Assembly (NCBI RefSeq): GCF_051401765.1
Contig: NW_027480422.1
Span: 26,058,001-26,122,000 of the forward strand
Reading direction: 5' to 3'
DNA from: Calliopsis andreniformis
Taxonomy: Eukaryota > Arthropoda > Insecta > Hymenoptera > Andrenidae
Length of the DNA: 64,000 bases
The notes beneath the pieces are model-generated. The model did no database searches. It was not told the DNA's origin and saw only the letters and a list, made by a program, of their open reading frames with translations. Both the position numbers and the translations under genes were made by a program. How positions within the stretch are numbered: the first letter of the stretch is position 1; each line of letters starts with the position of its first letter. Positions 40,871 through 53,150 of this stretch are shown in pieces.

Positions 40871-43826
40871 AGATCGAATAGTTAGGGCCTAAGAAGTCTA
40901 CGCCAGAAGCATAAAATACAATATAAATACAACGGTTTTTCAATCGTATAACAGGAATAATTGCAAACAGTGTGAAAAATATGGTCATTTCTACGTTGCG
41001 GGCATCCTAGGCTTCACTCTAGGGCATTGCTCCACCACATCGAATAGCTACGGCCTTAGGAGTCAACGCCATAACTATAAAAAACAATATAAATACAACA
41101 GTTTCTCCATTGTATAAAATGAATAATTGCAAACAGTGTGGAGGTAATGGTCATTTATACTTTCCAGGCAACCTTGGCTGCACTCTAGGGCGTTGCTCCA
41201 CCAGATCCAATAGTTAGGGCCTTCGAAGTCAACGCCAGATGCATAAAATACAATGTACATACAACAGTTTTTCCAGCGTATAACGGGAATAATTGCAACA
41301 AGAGTGAAAGTAATGGTCATTTCTACGTTCGCAGCAGCCTAGGCTTCATTCTAGGGCGATGGTCCACCAGATCCAATAGTTAGGGCCTAAGAAGTCAACG
41401 CCAGAAGCACCAAATACAAAATAAGTGCAACAGTTTTTCCATCGTATAAAACGAATAATTGCAACCAGTGTGAAAGTAATGGTCATATCTACGTTCCGGG
41501 CAACATAGGCTTGACACTATGGCGTTGCTCAACCAGATCTAATAGTCGGAGCCTTGGCAGACAACGCCCGAAGCATTAAATACAAAATTAATAGAACAGT
41601 TCTTCCATTGCATGAAACGAATAATTGCAACCAGTGTGAAAGTTATGGTCATATCTACGTTCCGTGCAACCTTGGCTTCACTCTAGGGCGCTGCTCCACC
41701 AAATCGAATAGCTACGGCCATAGGAGTCAGCGTCAGAAGCATAAAAAGCAATATAAGTATAACAGTTTTTCCATCGTATAAAATGAATAATTGCAAACAT
41801 TGTGAAAGTAACGGTCATTTCTACGTTGCGGGCATCCTAGGCTTCACTCTAGGGCATTGCTCCACCACATTGAATAGCTACGGCCTTAGAAGTCAACGCC
41901 ATAACTATAAAAAACAATATAAATACAACAGTTTCTCCAACGTATAAAACGAGTAATTGCAACCAGACTGATAGTTATGGTCATTTCCACGTTCCGGGCA
42001 ACCTAGGCTTCACTCTAGGGCGTTTCTCCACCACATCGAATAGCTACGCCCTTAGAAGTCAACGCCTGAAGCATAAAATACAGTATAAATACAACAGTTT
42101 TTCAATCGTATAACAGGAATAATTGCAAACAGTGTGAAAAATATGGTCATTTCTACGTTGCGGGCATCCTAGGCTTCACTCTAGGGCCTTGCTGCACCAG
42201 ATCGAATAGTTAGGGCCTTAGAAGTCAACGCCCGAAGCATAAAATACAAAATAAATAGATCAGTTTTTCCATTGTATAAAACGAATAATTGAAACCAGTG
42301 TGAAAGTTATGGTCATTTCTACGTTCCGCGCAACCTAGGCTTCACCCCTGGGCGTTGCTCCACCAGATCCAATAGTTAGGACCTAAGAAGTCAGCGCCAG
42401 AAGCATAAAATACAAAATAGATACAACAGCTTTTCCATCGTATATAATGTATATTTGCAAACAGTGTGAAGGCAATGGTCATTTCTACGTTCCGGGCAAC
42501 CTAGGCATCACCCTAGGGCGTTGCTCCGCCTGATCGAATAGTTAGGGCCTAGAATTCAACGCCAGAAGCATAAAATACGATATATGTACAACAGTTTTAC
42601 CGTCGTGTAAAATGAATAATCGCAAACAGTGTGAAGGTAATGGTCAATTCTACATTCCGGGCAACCTAGGCTTCACTCTAGGGCGTTGCTCCACCTGATC
42701 GAATAGTTGGGGCCTTAGATGTCAACGCCCGAAGCATAAAATACAGTATAAATACAACAGTTTTTCAATCGTATAACAGGAATAATTGCAAACAGCGTGA
42801 AAAATATGGTCATTTCTACGTTGCGGGCATCCTAGGCTTCACTCTAGGGCATTGCTCCACCACATCGAATAGCTACGGCCTTAGAAGTCAACGCCATAAC
42901 TATAAAAAACAATATAAATACAACAGTCTCTCCATTGTATAAAACGAGTAATTGCAACCAGTCTGATAGTTATGGTCATTTCCACGTTCCGGGCAACCTA
43001 GGCTTCACTCTAGGGCGTTTCTCCACCACATCGAATAGCTACGCCCTTAGAAGTCAACGCCTGAAGCATAAAATATAATATAAGTACAACAGTTTTTCCA
43101 TCGTATAACAGGAATAATTGCAACCAGTGTGAAAGACATGGTCATTTCTACGTTCCAGGCAACCTAGGCTTCACTCTAGGGCGTTGCTCCACCACATCGA
43201 ATAGCTACGGCCTTAGGAGTCAACGCCAGAGGCATAAAATGCAAAATAAATACAACAGTTTTTCGATCGTATACCAAGAATAATTGCAACCAGTGTGAAA
43301 GTGATGGTCATTTCTACATTCCGGGCAACCTAGCCTACACTCTAGGGCGTTGCTCCGCCAGATCGAATAGATAGGGCCTAAGAAGTCAACGCCAGAAGCA
43401 TAAAATACAATATAAATACAACAGTTTTTCACTTGTATAACAGGAATAATTGCAAGCAGTGTGGAAGCTATGGTCATTTCTACGTTCCGGGCAACCTAGG
43501 CTTCACTCTAGGACGTTGCTCCACCACATCGAATCGTTAGGGCCTTAGAAGTCAACGCCATAACTATAAAAAACAATATAAATACAACAGTTTCTCCATT
43601 GTATAAAACGAGTAATTACAACCAGTCTGATAGTTATGGTCATTTCCACGTTCCGGGCAACCTAGGCTTCACTCTAGGGCGTTTCTCCACCACATCGAAT
43701 AGCTACGCCCTTAGAAGTCAACGCCTGAAGCATAAAATATAATATAAGTACAACAGTTTTTCCATCGTATAACAGGAATAATTGCAACCAGTGTGAAAGA
43801 CATGGTCATTTCTACGTTCCGCGCAA

Positions 43827-43992
43827 CCTAGGCTTCACTCCAGGGCGTTGCTCCACCAGATCGAATAGTTAGGGCCTTAGAAGTCAACGCCAGAAGCATA
43901 AAATACAATATAAATACAATAGTTTTTCCATCGTATAAAACGAGTAATTGCAACCAGTGTGAAAGTTATGGTCATTTCTACGTTCCGGGCAT
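43827..43992 (+). repeat. Representative near-consensus monomer
   Basis: This 166-bp unit runs from CCTAGG to the base before the next anchor (a CCCAGG variant at 43,993) and is close to the majority base at most positions. The first 75 or so bases are GC-richer. Bases at about 43,895-43,955 form the AT-rich stretch (ATAAAATACAATATAAATAC, then a T-run). The last 40 bases carry GTGTGAAAG and ACGTTCCGGGC. It can serve as the phase reference for the other entries. Confidence 0.9.
43844..43891. repeat. Short dyad in the monomer (example copy)
   Basis: GGCGTTG at 43,844-43,850 is the exact reverse complement of CAACGCC at 43,885-43,891, with a 34-base spacer. Both arms are present in a large share of monomers. 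A second, weaker dyad overlaps it: CTAGGGC against GCCCTAG in monomers reading GGCCCTAGAAG, for example near 1,013-1,065, while most monomers have GGCCTTAG instead. The arms could form a small cruciform or a protein-binding dyad; this is inference. Many monomers have GGCATTG against an unchanged CAACGCC, so strict pairing is not conserved. Confidence 0.6.
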
Positions 43993-45351
43993 CCCAGGCT
44001 TCACCCTAGGGCGTTGCTCCACCTGATCGAATAGTTAGGGCCTAAGAAGTCAGCGCCAGAAGCATAAAATACGATGTATGTACAACAGTTTTACCATCGT
44101 ATAAAATGAATAATCGCAAACAGTGTGAAGGTAATGGTCATTTCTACGTTCCGGGCAACCTAGGCTTCGCTCTAGGACGTTGCTCCACCAGATCGAATAG
44201 TTAGGGCCATAGAATTCAACGCCCGAAGCATAAAATACAAAATAAATAGAACAGTTTTTCCATTGTATAAAACGAATAATTGAAACCAGTGTGAAAGTTA
44301 TGGTCATTTCCACGTTCCGGGCAACCTACGCTTCACCCTAGGGCGTTGCTGCACCTGATCGAATAGTTAGGGCCTAAGAAGTCAACGTCAGAAGCATAAA
44401 ATACGATATATGTACAACAGTTTTGCCATCGTATAAAATGAATAATCGCAAACAGTGTGAAGGTAATTGTCATTTCTATGTTCCGGGCAACCTAGGCTTC
44501 GCTCTAGGGCCTTGCTGCACCAGATCGAATAGTTAGGGCCTTAGAAGTCAACGCCCGAAGCATAAAATACAAAGTAAATAGATCAGTTTTTCCATTGTAT
44601 AAAACGAATAATTGAAACCAGTGTGAAACTTATGGTCATTTCTACGTTCCGGGCAACCTAGGCTTCACCCCTGGGCGTTGCTCCACCAGATCGAATAGTT
44701 AGGGCCTAAGAAGTCAATGCCAGAAGCATAAAATACGATATATGTACAACAGTTTTTCCATCGCATAAAATGAGTAATTGCAACCAGTGTGAAAGTAACG
44801 GACATTTCTACGTTCCGGGCATCCTAGACTTAACACTGAGGCATTGCTCCACCAGATCGAATACATAGGGCCTTAGAAGTCAACGCCAGAAGCATAAAGT
44901 ACATTAAAAATCCAACAGTTTGTCCATCGTATAACAGGAATAATTGCCTCCAGTGTGAAAGTGATGGTCATTTCTGCATTCCGGGCAACCTAGGCTTCAC
45001 TCTAGGGCGTTGCTCCTCTAGATAGAATAGTTAGGGCCCAGGAAGTCAACGCCAGAAGCATAAAATACAATATAAATACAACAGTTTTTCACTTGTATAA
45101 CAGGAATAATTGCAACCAGTGTGAAAGCTATGGTCATTTCTACGTCCCGGGCAACCTAGGCTTCACTCTAGGGCGTTGCTCCACCACATCGAATAGCTGC
45201 GGCCTTAGAAGTCAACGCCAGAAGCATAAAATACAATATAAATACAACAGTTTTTCAATCGTATAACGGGATTAATTGCAAACAGTATGAAAAATATGGT
45301 CATTTCTACGTTGCGGGCATCCTAGGCTTCACTCTAGGGCGTTGCTCCACC

Positions 45352-48300
45352 AGATCGGATAGTTAGGGCCTAAGAAGTCTACGCCAGAAGCATAAAATAC
45401 AATATAAATACAACGGTTTTTCAATCGTATAACAGGAATAATTGCAAACAGTGTGAAAAATATGGTCATTTCTACGTTGCGGGCATCCTAGGCTTCACTC
45501 TAGGGCATTGCTCCACCACATTGAATAGCTACGGCCTTAGAAGTCAACGCCATAACTATAAAAAACAATATAAATACAACAGTTTCTCCAACGTATAAAA
45601 CGAGTAATTGCAACCAGACTGATAGTTATGGTCATTTCCACGTTCCGGGCAACCTAGGCTTCACTCTAGGGCGTTTCTCCACCACATCGAATAGCTACGC
45701 CCTTAGAAGTCAACGCCTGAAGCATAAAATACAGTATAAATACAACAGTTTTTCAATCGTATAACAGGAATAATTGCAAACAGTGTGAAAAATATGGTCA
45801 TTTCTACGTTGCGGGCATCCTAGGCTTCACTCTAGGGCCTTGCTGCACCAGATCGAATAGTTAGGGCCTTAGAAGTCAACGCCCGAAGCATAAAATACAA
45901 AATAAATAGATCAGTTTTTCCATTGTATAAAACGAATAATTGAAACCAGTGTGAAAGTTATGGTCATTTCTACGTTCCGCGCAACCTAGGCTTCACCCCT
46001 GGGCGTTGCTCCACCAGATCCAATAGTTAGGACCTAAGAAGTCAGCGCCAGAAGCATAAAATACAAAATAGATACAAAAGCTTTTCCATCGTATATAATG
46101 TATATTTGCAAACAGTGTGAAGGCAATGGTCATTTCTACGTTCCGGGCAACCTAGGCATCACCCTAGGGCGTTGCTCCGCCTGATCGAATAGTTAGGGCC
46201 TAGAATTCAACGCCAGAAGCATAAAATACGATATATGTACAACAGTTTTACCGTCGTGTAAAATGAATAATCGCAAACAGTGTGAAGGTAATGGTCAATT
46301 CTACATTCCGGGCAACCTAGGCTTCACTCTAGGGCGTTGCTCCAACTGATCGAATAGTTGGGGCCTTAGATGTCAACGCCCGAAGCATAAAATACAGTAT
46401 AAATACAACAGTTTTTCAATCGTATAACAGGAATAATTGCAAACAGTGTGAAAAATATGGTCATTTCTACGTTGCGGGCATCCTAGGCTTCACTCTAGGG
46501 CATTGCTCCACCACATCGAATGGCTACGGCCTTAGAAGTCAACGCCATAACTATAAAAAACAATATAAATACAACAGTCTCTCCATTGTATAAAACGAGT
46601 AATTGCAACCAGTCTGATAGTTATGGTCATTTCCACGTTCCGGGCAACCTAGGCTTCACTCTAGGGCGTTTCTCCACCACATCGAATAGCTACGCCCTTA
46701 GAAGTCAACGCCTGAAGCATAAAATATAATATAAGTACAACAGTTTTTCCATCGTATAACTGGAATAATTGCAACCAGTGTGAAAGACATGGTCATTTCT
46801 ACGTTCCAGGCAACCTAGGCTTCACTCTAGGGCGTTGCTCCACCACATCGAATAGCTACGGCCTTAGGAGTCAACGCCAGAGGCATAAAATGCAAAATAA
46901 ATACAACAGTTTTTCGATCGTATACCAAGAATAATTGCAACCAGTGTGAAAGTGATGGTCATTTCTACATTCCGGGCAACCTAGGCTACACTCTAGGGCG
47001 TTGCTCCGCCAGATCGAATAGATAGGGCCTAAGAAGTCAATGCCAGAAGCATAAAATACAATATAAATACAACAGTTTTTCACTTGTATAACAGGAATAA
47101 TTGCAAGCAGTGTGAAAGCTATGGTCATTTCTACGTTCCGGGCAACCTAGGCTTCACTCTAGGACGTTGCTCCACCACATCGAATAGGTAGGGCCTTAGA
47201 AGTCAACGCCAGAAGCATAAAATACAATATAAATACAATAGTTTTTCCATCGTATAAAACGAGTAATTGCAACCAGTGTGAAAGTTATGGTCATTTCTAC
47301 GTTCCGGGCATCCCAGGCTTCACCCTAGGGCGTTGCTCCACCTGATCGAATAGTTAGGGCCTAAGAAGTCAGCGCCAGAAGCATAAAATACGATGTATGT
47401 ACAACAGTTTTACCATCGTATAAAATGAATAATCGCAAACAGTGTGAAGGTAATGGTCATTTCTACGTTCCGGGCAACCTAGGCTTCGCTCTAGGTCGTT
47501 GCTCCACCAGATCGAATAGTTAGGGCCATAGAATTCAACGCCCGAAGCATAAAATACAAAATAAATAGAACAGTTTTTCCATTGTATAAAACGAATAATT
47601 GTAACCAGTGTGAAAGTTATGGTCATTTCCACGTTCCGGGCAACCTACGCTTCACCCTAGGGCGTTGCTGCACCTGATCGAATAGTTAGGGCCTAAGAAG
47701 TCAACGTCAGAAGCATAAAATACGATATATGTACAACAGTTTTGCCATCGTATAAAATGAATAATCGCAAACAGTGTGAAGGTAATGGTCATTTCTATGT
47801 TCCGGGCAACCTAGGCTTCGCTCTAGGGCCTTGCTGCACCAGATCGAATAGTTAGGGCCTTAGAAGTCAACGCCCGAAGCATAAAATACAAAATAAATAG
47901 ATCAGTTTTTCCATTGTATAAAACGAATAATTGAAACCAGTGTGAAACTTATGGTCATTTCTACGTTCCGGGCAACCTAGGCTTCACCCCTGGGCGTTGC
48001 TCCACCAGATCGAATAGTTAGGGCCTAAGAAGTCAATGCCAGAAGCATAAAATACGATATATGTACAACAGTTTTTCCATCGCATAAAATGAGTAATTGC
48101 AACCAGTGTGAAAGTAACGGACATTTCTACGTTCCGGGCATCCTAGACTTAACACTGAGGCATTGCTCCACCAGATCGAATACATAGGGCCTTAGAAGTC
48201 AACGCCAGAAGCATAAAGTACATTAAAAATCCAACAGTTTGTCCATCGGATAACAGGAATAATTGCCTCCAGTGTGAAAGTGATGGTCATTTCTGCATTC

Positions 48301-48656
48301 CGGGCAACCTAGGCTTCACTCTAGGGCGTTGCTCCTCTAGATAGAATAGTTAGGGCCCAGGAAGTCAACGCCAGAAGCATAAAATACAATATAAATACAT
48401 CAGTTTTTCACTTGTATAACAGGAATAATTGCAACCAGTGTGAAAGCTATGGTCATTTCTACGTTCCGGGCAACCTAGGCTTCACTCTAGGGCGTTGCTC
48501 CACCACATCGAATAGCTGCGGCCTTAGAAGTCAACGCCAGAAGCATAAAATACAATATAAATACAACAGTTTTTCAATCGTATAACGGGATTAATTGCAA
48601 ACAGTATGAAAAATATGGTCATTTCTACGTTGCGGGCATCCTAGGCTTCACTCTAG
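45352..48656 (+). repeat. 27-monomer-scale HOR, copy 2, missing 5 + 2 monomers
   Basis: The shift from copy 1 is 4,481 bp at the start, 3,651 bp from about 45,463 (830 bp = 5 monomers lost) and 3,319 bp from about 47,200 (332 bp = 2 monomers lost). At the second point this copy passes directly to GCCAGAAGCATAAAATAC, where copy 1 has two extra monomers with AACTATAAAAAACAAT. The steps are whole monomers, so register is kept. Confidence 0.8.
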
Positions 48657-50446
48657 GGCATTGCTCCACCACATCGAATAGCTACGGCCTTAGAAGTCAA
48701 CGCCATAACTATAAAAAACAATATAAATACAACAGTTTCTCGATTGTATAAAATGAATAACTGCAAACAGTGTGGAGGTAATGGTCATTTCTACTTTCCG
48801 GGCAACCTAGGCTTCACTCTAGGGCGTTTCTCCACCACGTCGAATAGCTACGCCCTTAGAAGTCAACGCCTGAAGCATAAAATATTATATAAGTACAACA
48901 GTTTTTCCATCTTATAACAGGAATAATTGCAACCAGTGTGAAAGACATGGTCATTTCTACGTTCCAGGCAACCTAGGCTTCACTCTAGGGCGTTGCTCCA
49001 CCACATCGAATAGCTACGGCCTTAGGAGTCAACGCCAGAGGCATAAAATGCAAAATAAATACAACAGTTTTTCGATCGTATACCAAGAATAATTCCAACC
49101 AGTGTGAAAGTGATGGTCATTTCTACGTTCCGGGCAACCTAGGCTTCACCCTAGGGCGTTGCTCTACCAGATCGAATAGTTAGGGCCTAAGAAGTCAACG
49201 CCAGAAGCATAAAATACGATATATGTACAACAGTTTTTCCACCGTATAACAGGAATAATTGCAAACAGTGTGAAAGTGATGGTCATTTCTACGTTCCTGG
49301 CAACCTACGCTTCAGTCTAGGGCGTTGGTCCACCAGATCCAATAGTTAGGGCCTTAGAAGTCAACGCCCGAAGCATAATATACAAAATTAGTAGTACAGC
49401 TTTTCAATTGTATAAAATGAATAATTGCAACCAGTGTGAAAGTTATGGTGATTTCTACGGTCATTTCTACGGTCCGTGCAACCTTGGTTTCGCTCCAGGG
49501 CGTTGCTGCACCACATCGAATAGTTAGGGCCTTAGAAGTCAACGCCAGAAGCATAAAATACAGTTTAAATACAACAGTTTTTCCATCGTATAAAACGAAT
49601 AATTGCAACCAGTGTGAAAGTCATGGTCATTTCCACGTTCCGGGCCACATAGGCTTCACTCTAGTGCGTTGGTCCAACAGATCCAATAGTTAGGGCCTAA
49701 GAAGTCAACGCCAGAAGCACCAAATACAAAATAAATACAACAGTTTTTCCATCGTATAAAACGAATAATTGCAACCAGTGTGAAAGTAATGGTCATATCT
49801 GCGTTCCGAACAATCTAGGCTTGAAACTAGGGCGTTGCACCACCAGATCGAAGAGGTAGGGCCATAGAAGTTAATGCCCGAAGCATAAAATACGTTAAAG
49901 ATATAACAGTATTTCCATCGTATAAAAGGAGTAATTGCAACAAGTGTGAAAGTGATGGACATTTCCACGTTCCGGGCCACCTAGGCTTCACTCTAGGGCG
50001 TTGCTCCACCAGATCGAAGAGGTAGGGCCATAGAAGTTAATGCCCGAAGCATAAAGTACAATAAAAATCCAACAGTTTGTTCATCATATAACAGGAATAA
50101 TTGCAACCAGTGTGAAAGTAATTGTCATTTCTACGTTCCGGACAACCTAGGTTTCGCACTGGTCGTTGCACCACCACATCGAATAGTTAGGGCCTTAGAA
50201 GTGAATGCCAGGTGCATAAAATACAATAGAAATAGAACAGTCTTTCCATTGTATAAAACGAATAATTGCAACCAGTGTGAAAGCTATGGTCATTTCTACG
50301 TTCCGGGCAACCTAGGCTTCACTCTAGGTCGTTCCTCCACCAGACCGAATAGTTAGGGATTTAGAAGTCAACGCCAAAAAAATAAAATACAATATAAATA
50401 CAACAGTTTTTCCATCGTATAACAGGAATAATTGCAACCAGTGTGA
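48599..50446 (+). repeat. 11-monomer block duplicated at 61,385-63,232
   Basis: The shift is a constant 12,786 bp. It includes CAGTATGAAAAATATGG (about 48,602/61,388), CCTACGCTTCAGTCTAGGGC, the 12-bp tandem duplication (49,451/62,237) and TGCCCGAAGCATAAAGTAC (50,041/62,827). The left edge is where AACGGGATTAATTGC here faces AACGAATAATTGC there. The right edge is at GTGAAGGATATGG against GTGAAAGTGATGG. Confidence 0.85.
49451..49474 (+). repeat. 12-bp perfect tandem duplication inside a monomer
   Basis: ATTTCTACGGTC is present twice in direct succession, making this monomer 178 bp. The duplicated segment corresponds to the ATTTCTACGTTC position of ordinary monomers. The left neighbour here reads ATGGTG, while the two copies at 62-63 kb read ATGGTC. 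Confidence 0.95.
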
Positions 50447-51127
50447 AGGATATGGTCTTGTCTATGTTCCGGGCAACCTAGGCTTCACTCTAGTGCGTTG
50501 CTCGTCCAGATCGAATAGTTAGTGCCTTAGAAGTCAACGCCCGAAGCATAAAATAGTAAATATATAGAACAGTTTTTCCATTGTATAAAACGAGTAATTG
50601 CAACCAGTGTGAAAGTTATGGTCATTTCTACGTTCCGGGCAACTTAGGCTTCACTCTAGGTCGTTGCTCCACCACATCGAATTGTTAGGGATTTCGAAGT
50701 CAACGCCAGAAGCATAAAATATAACATAAATACAACAGTTTTTCACCGTATAACAGGAATAATTGCAACCAGTGTGAAAGATATGGTCATTTCACGTTCC
50801 GGGCAACCTAGGCTTCATTCTAGGGCGTTGCTCTACCAGATCTAACAGTTAGGGCCTGAGAAGTCAACGCCAGAAGCATAAAATACGGTATATGTACAAC
50901 AGTTTTTCCATCGTATATCACGAATAATTGCAACCAGTGTGAAAGTTATGGTCATTTCTACGGTCCGTGCAACCTAGGTTTTGCTCCAGGGCGTTGATCC
51001 ACCACATCGAATAGTTTGGGCCTTAGATGTCAACGCCAGAAGCATAAAGTACAGTTTAAATACAACAGTTTTTCCATCGTATAAAACGAATAATTGCAAC
51101 CAGTGTGAAAGTAATGGTCATATCTAC
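50010..51127 (+). repeat. 7-monomer block, repeated one monomer shorter at 53.33-54.28 kb
   Basis: TGCCCGAAGCATAAAGTACA at 50,041 recurs at 53,358 (shift 3,317). GGGCGTTGATCCACCACATC near 50,989 recurs near 54,140 (shift 3,151). The 166-bp difference is one monomer, the one with CTCGTCCAGATCG near 50,500. Shared one-base deletions in TTTTTCACCGTAT and CATTTCACGTTCC (about 50,735 and 50,790) mark common descent and also occur near 55.21 and 55.26 kb. Confidence 0.75.
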
Positions 51128-53150
51128 GTTCCGGGCAACCTAGGCTACACTCTAGGGCGTTGCTCCGCCAGATCGAATAGATAGGGCCTAAGAAGTCAAC
51201 GCCAGAAGCATAAAATACAATATAAATACAACAGTTTTTCACTTGTATAACAGGAATAATTGCAAGCAGTGTGAAAGCTATGGTCATTTCTACGTTCCGG
51301 GCAACCTAGGCTTCACTCTAGGAAGTTGCTCCACCACATCGAATAGTTAGGGCCTTAGAAGTCAACGCCATAACTATAAAAAACAATATAAATACAACAG
51401 TTTCTCCATTGTATAAAACGAGTAATTACAACCAGTCTGATAGTTATGGTCATTTCCACGTTCCGGGCAACCTAGGCTTCACTCTAGGGCGTTTCTCCAC
51501 CACATCGAATAGCTACGCCCTTAGAAGTCAACGCCTTAAGCATAAAATATAATATAAGTACAACAGTTTTTCCATCGTATAACAGCAATAATTGCAACCA
51601 GTGTGAAAGACATGGTCATTTCTACGTTCCGCGCAACCTAGGCTTCACTCCAGGGCGTTGCTCCACCAGATCGAATAGTTAGGGCCTTAGAAGTCAACGC
51701 CAGAAGCATAAAATACAATATAAATACAATAGTTTTTCCATCGTATAAAACGAGTAATTGCAACCAGTGTGAAAGTTATGGTCATTTCTACGTTCCGGGC
51801 ATCCTAGGCTTCACCCTAGGGCGTTGCTCCACCTGATCGAATAGTTAGGGCCTAAGAAGTCACCGCCAGAAGAATAAAATACGATGTATGTACAACAGTT
51901 TTACCATCGTATAAAATGAATAATCGCAAACAGTGTGAAGGTAATGGTCATTTCTACGTTCCGGGCAACCTAGGCTTCGCTCTAGGTCGTTGCTCCACCA
52001 GATCGAATAGTTAGGGCCATAGAATTCAACGCCCGAAGCATAAAATACAAAATAAATAGAACAGTTTTTCCATTGTATAAAACGAATAATTGAAACCAGT
52101 GTGAAAGTTATGGTCATTTCCACGTTCCGGGCAACCTACGCTTCACCCTAGGGCGTTGCTGCACCTGATCGAATAGTTAGGGCCTAAGAAGTCAACGTCA
52201 GAAGCATAAAATACGATATATGTACAACAGTTTTGCCATCGTATAAAATGAATAATAGCAAACAGTGTGAAGGTAATGGTCATTTCTATGTTCCGGGCAA
52301 CCTAGGCTTCGCTCTAGGGCCTTGCTGCACCAGATCGAATAGTTAGGGCCTTAGAAGTCAACGCCCGAAGCATAAAATACAAAATAGATAGATCAGTTTT
52401 TCCATTGTATAAAACGAATAATTGAAACCAGTGTGAAACTTATGGTCATTTCTACGTTCCGGGCAACCTAGGCTTCACCCCTGGGCGTTGCTCCACCAGA
52501 TCGAATAGTTAGGGCCTAAGAAGTCAATGCCAGAAGCATAAAATACGATATATGTACAACAGTTTTTCCATCGCATAAAATGAGTAATTGCAACCAGTGT
52601 GAAGGTAACGGACATTTCTACGTTCCGGGCATCCTAGACTTAACACTGAGGCATTGCTCCACCAGATCGAATACATAGGGCCTTAGAAGTCAACGCCAGA
52701 AGCATAAAGTACATTAAAAATCCAACAGTTTGTCCATCGTATAACAGGAATAATTGCCTCCAGTGTGAAAGTGATGGTCATTTCTGCATTCCGGGCAACC
52801 TAGGCTTCACTCTAGGGCGTTGCTCCTCCAGATAGAATAGTTAGGGCCCAGGAAGTCAACGCCAGAAGCATAAAATACAATATAAATACAACAGTTTTTC
52901 ACTTGTATATCAGGAATAATTGCAACCAGTGTGAAAGCTATGGTCATTTCTACGTTCCGGGCAACCTAGGCTTCACTCTAGGGCGTTGCTCCACCACATC
53001 GAATAGCTGCGGCCTTAGAAGTCAACGCCAGAAGCATAAAATACAATATAAATACAACAGTTTTTCAATCGTATAACAGGAATAATTGCAAACAGTATGA
53101 AAAATATGGTCATTTCTACGTTGCGGGCATCCTAGGCTTCACTCTAGGGC
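51128..53150 (+). repeat. Right-domain HOR, partial copy 3
   Basis: Matches 43,318 to about 45,340 at a shift of 7,810 bp (AACTATAAAAAACAAT at 43,561 begins at 51,371 here). It keeps the two monomers missing from copy 2 at about 47.2 kb, so it derives from a copy-1-like unit. It includes ATTACAACCAGTCTGATAG, CGATGTATGTACAAC and AACACTGAGGCATT. Confidence 0.8.

Larger units (their letters stand above)
40872..45351 (+). repeat. 27-monomer-scale HOR, copy 1 (right domain)
   Basis: AAGAAGTCTACGCCAGAAGC with the rare ACAACGGTTTTTCAATCG occurs at 40,891 and 45,372, a 4,481-bp shift (27 x 166 minus 1). The unit includes AACGTATAAAACGAG, CAGACTGATAG, CGGATTCACT-free ordinary monomers, the pair ATTACAACCAGTCTGATAG, and ends with AACACTGAGGCATT and AACGGGATTAATTGC. 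Five monomers near 41.05-41.81 kb are present only in this copy. Confidence 0.8.
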
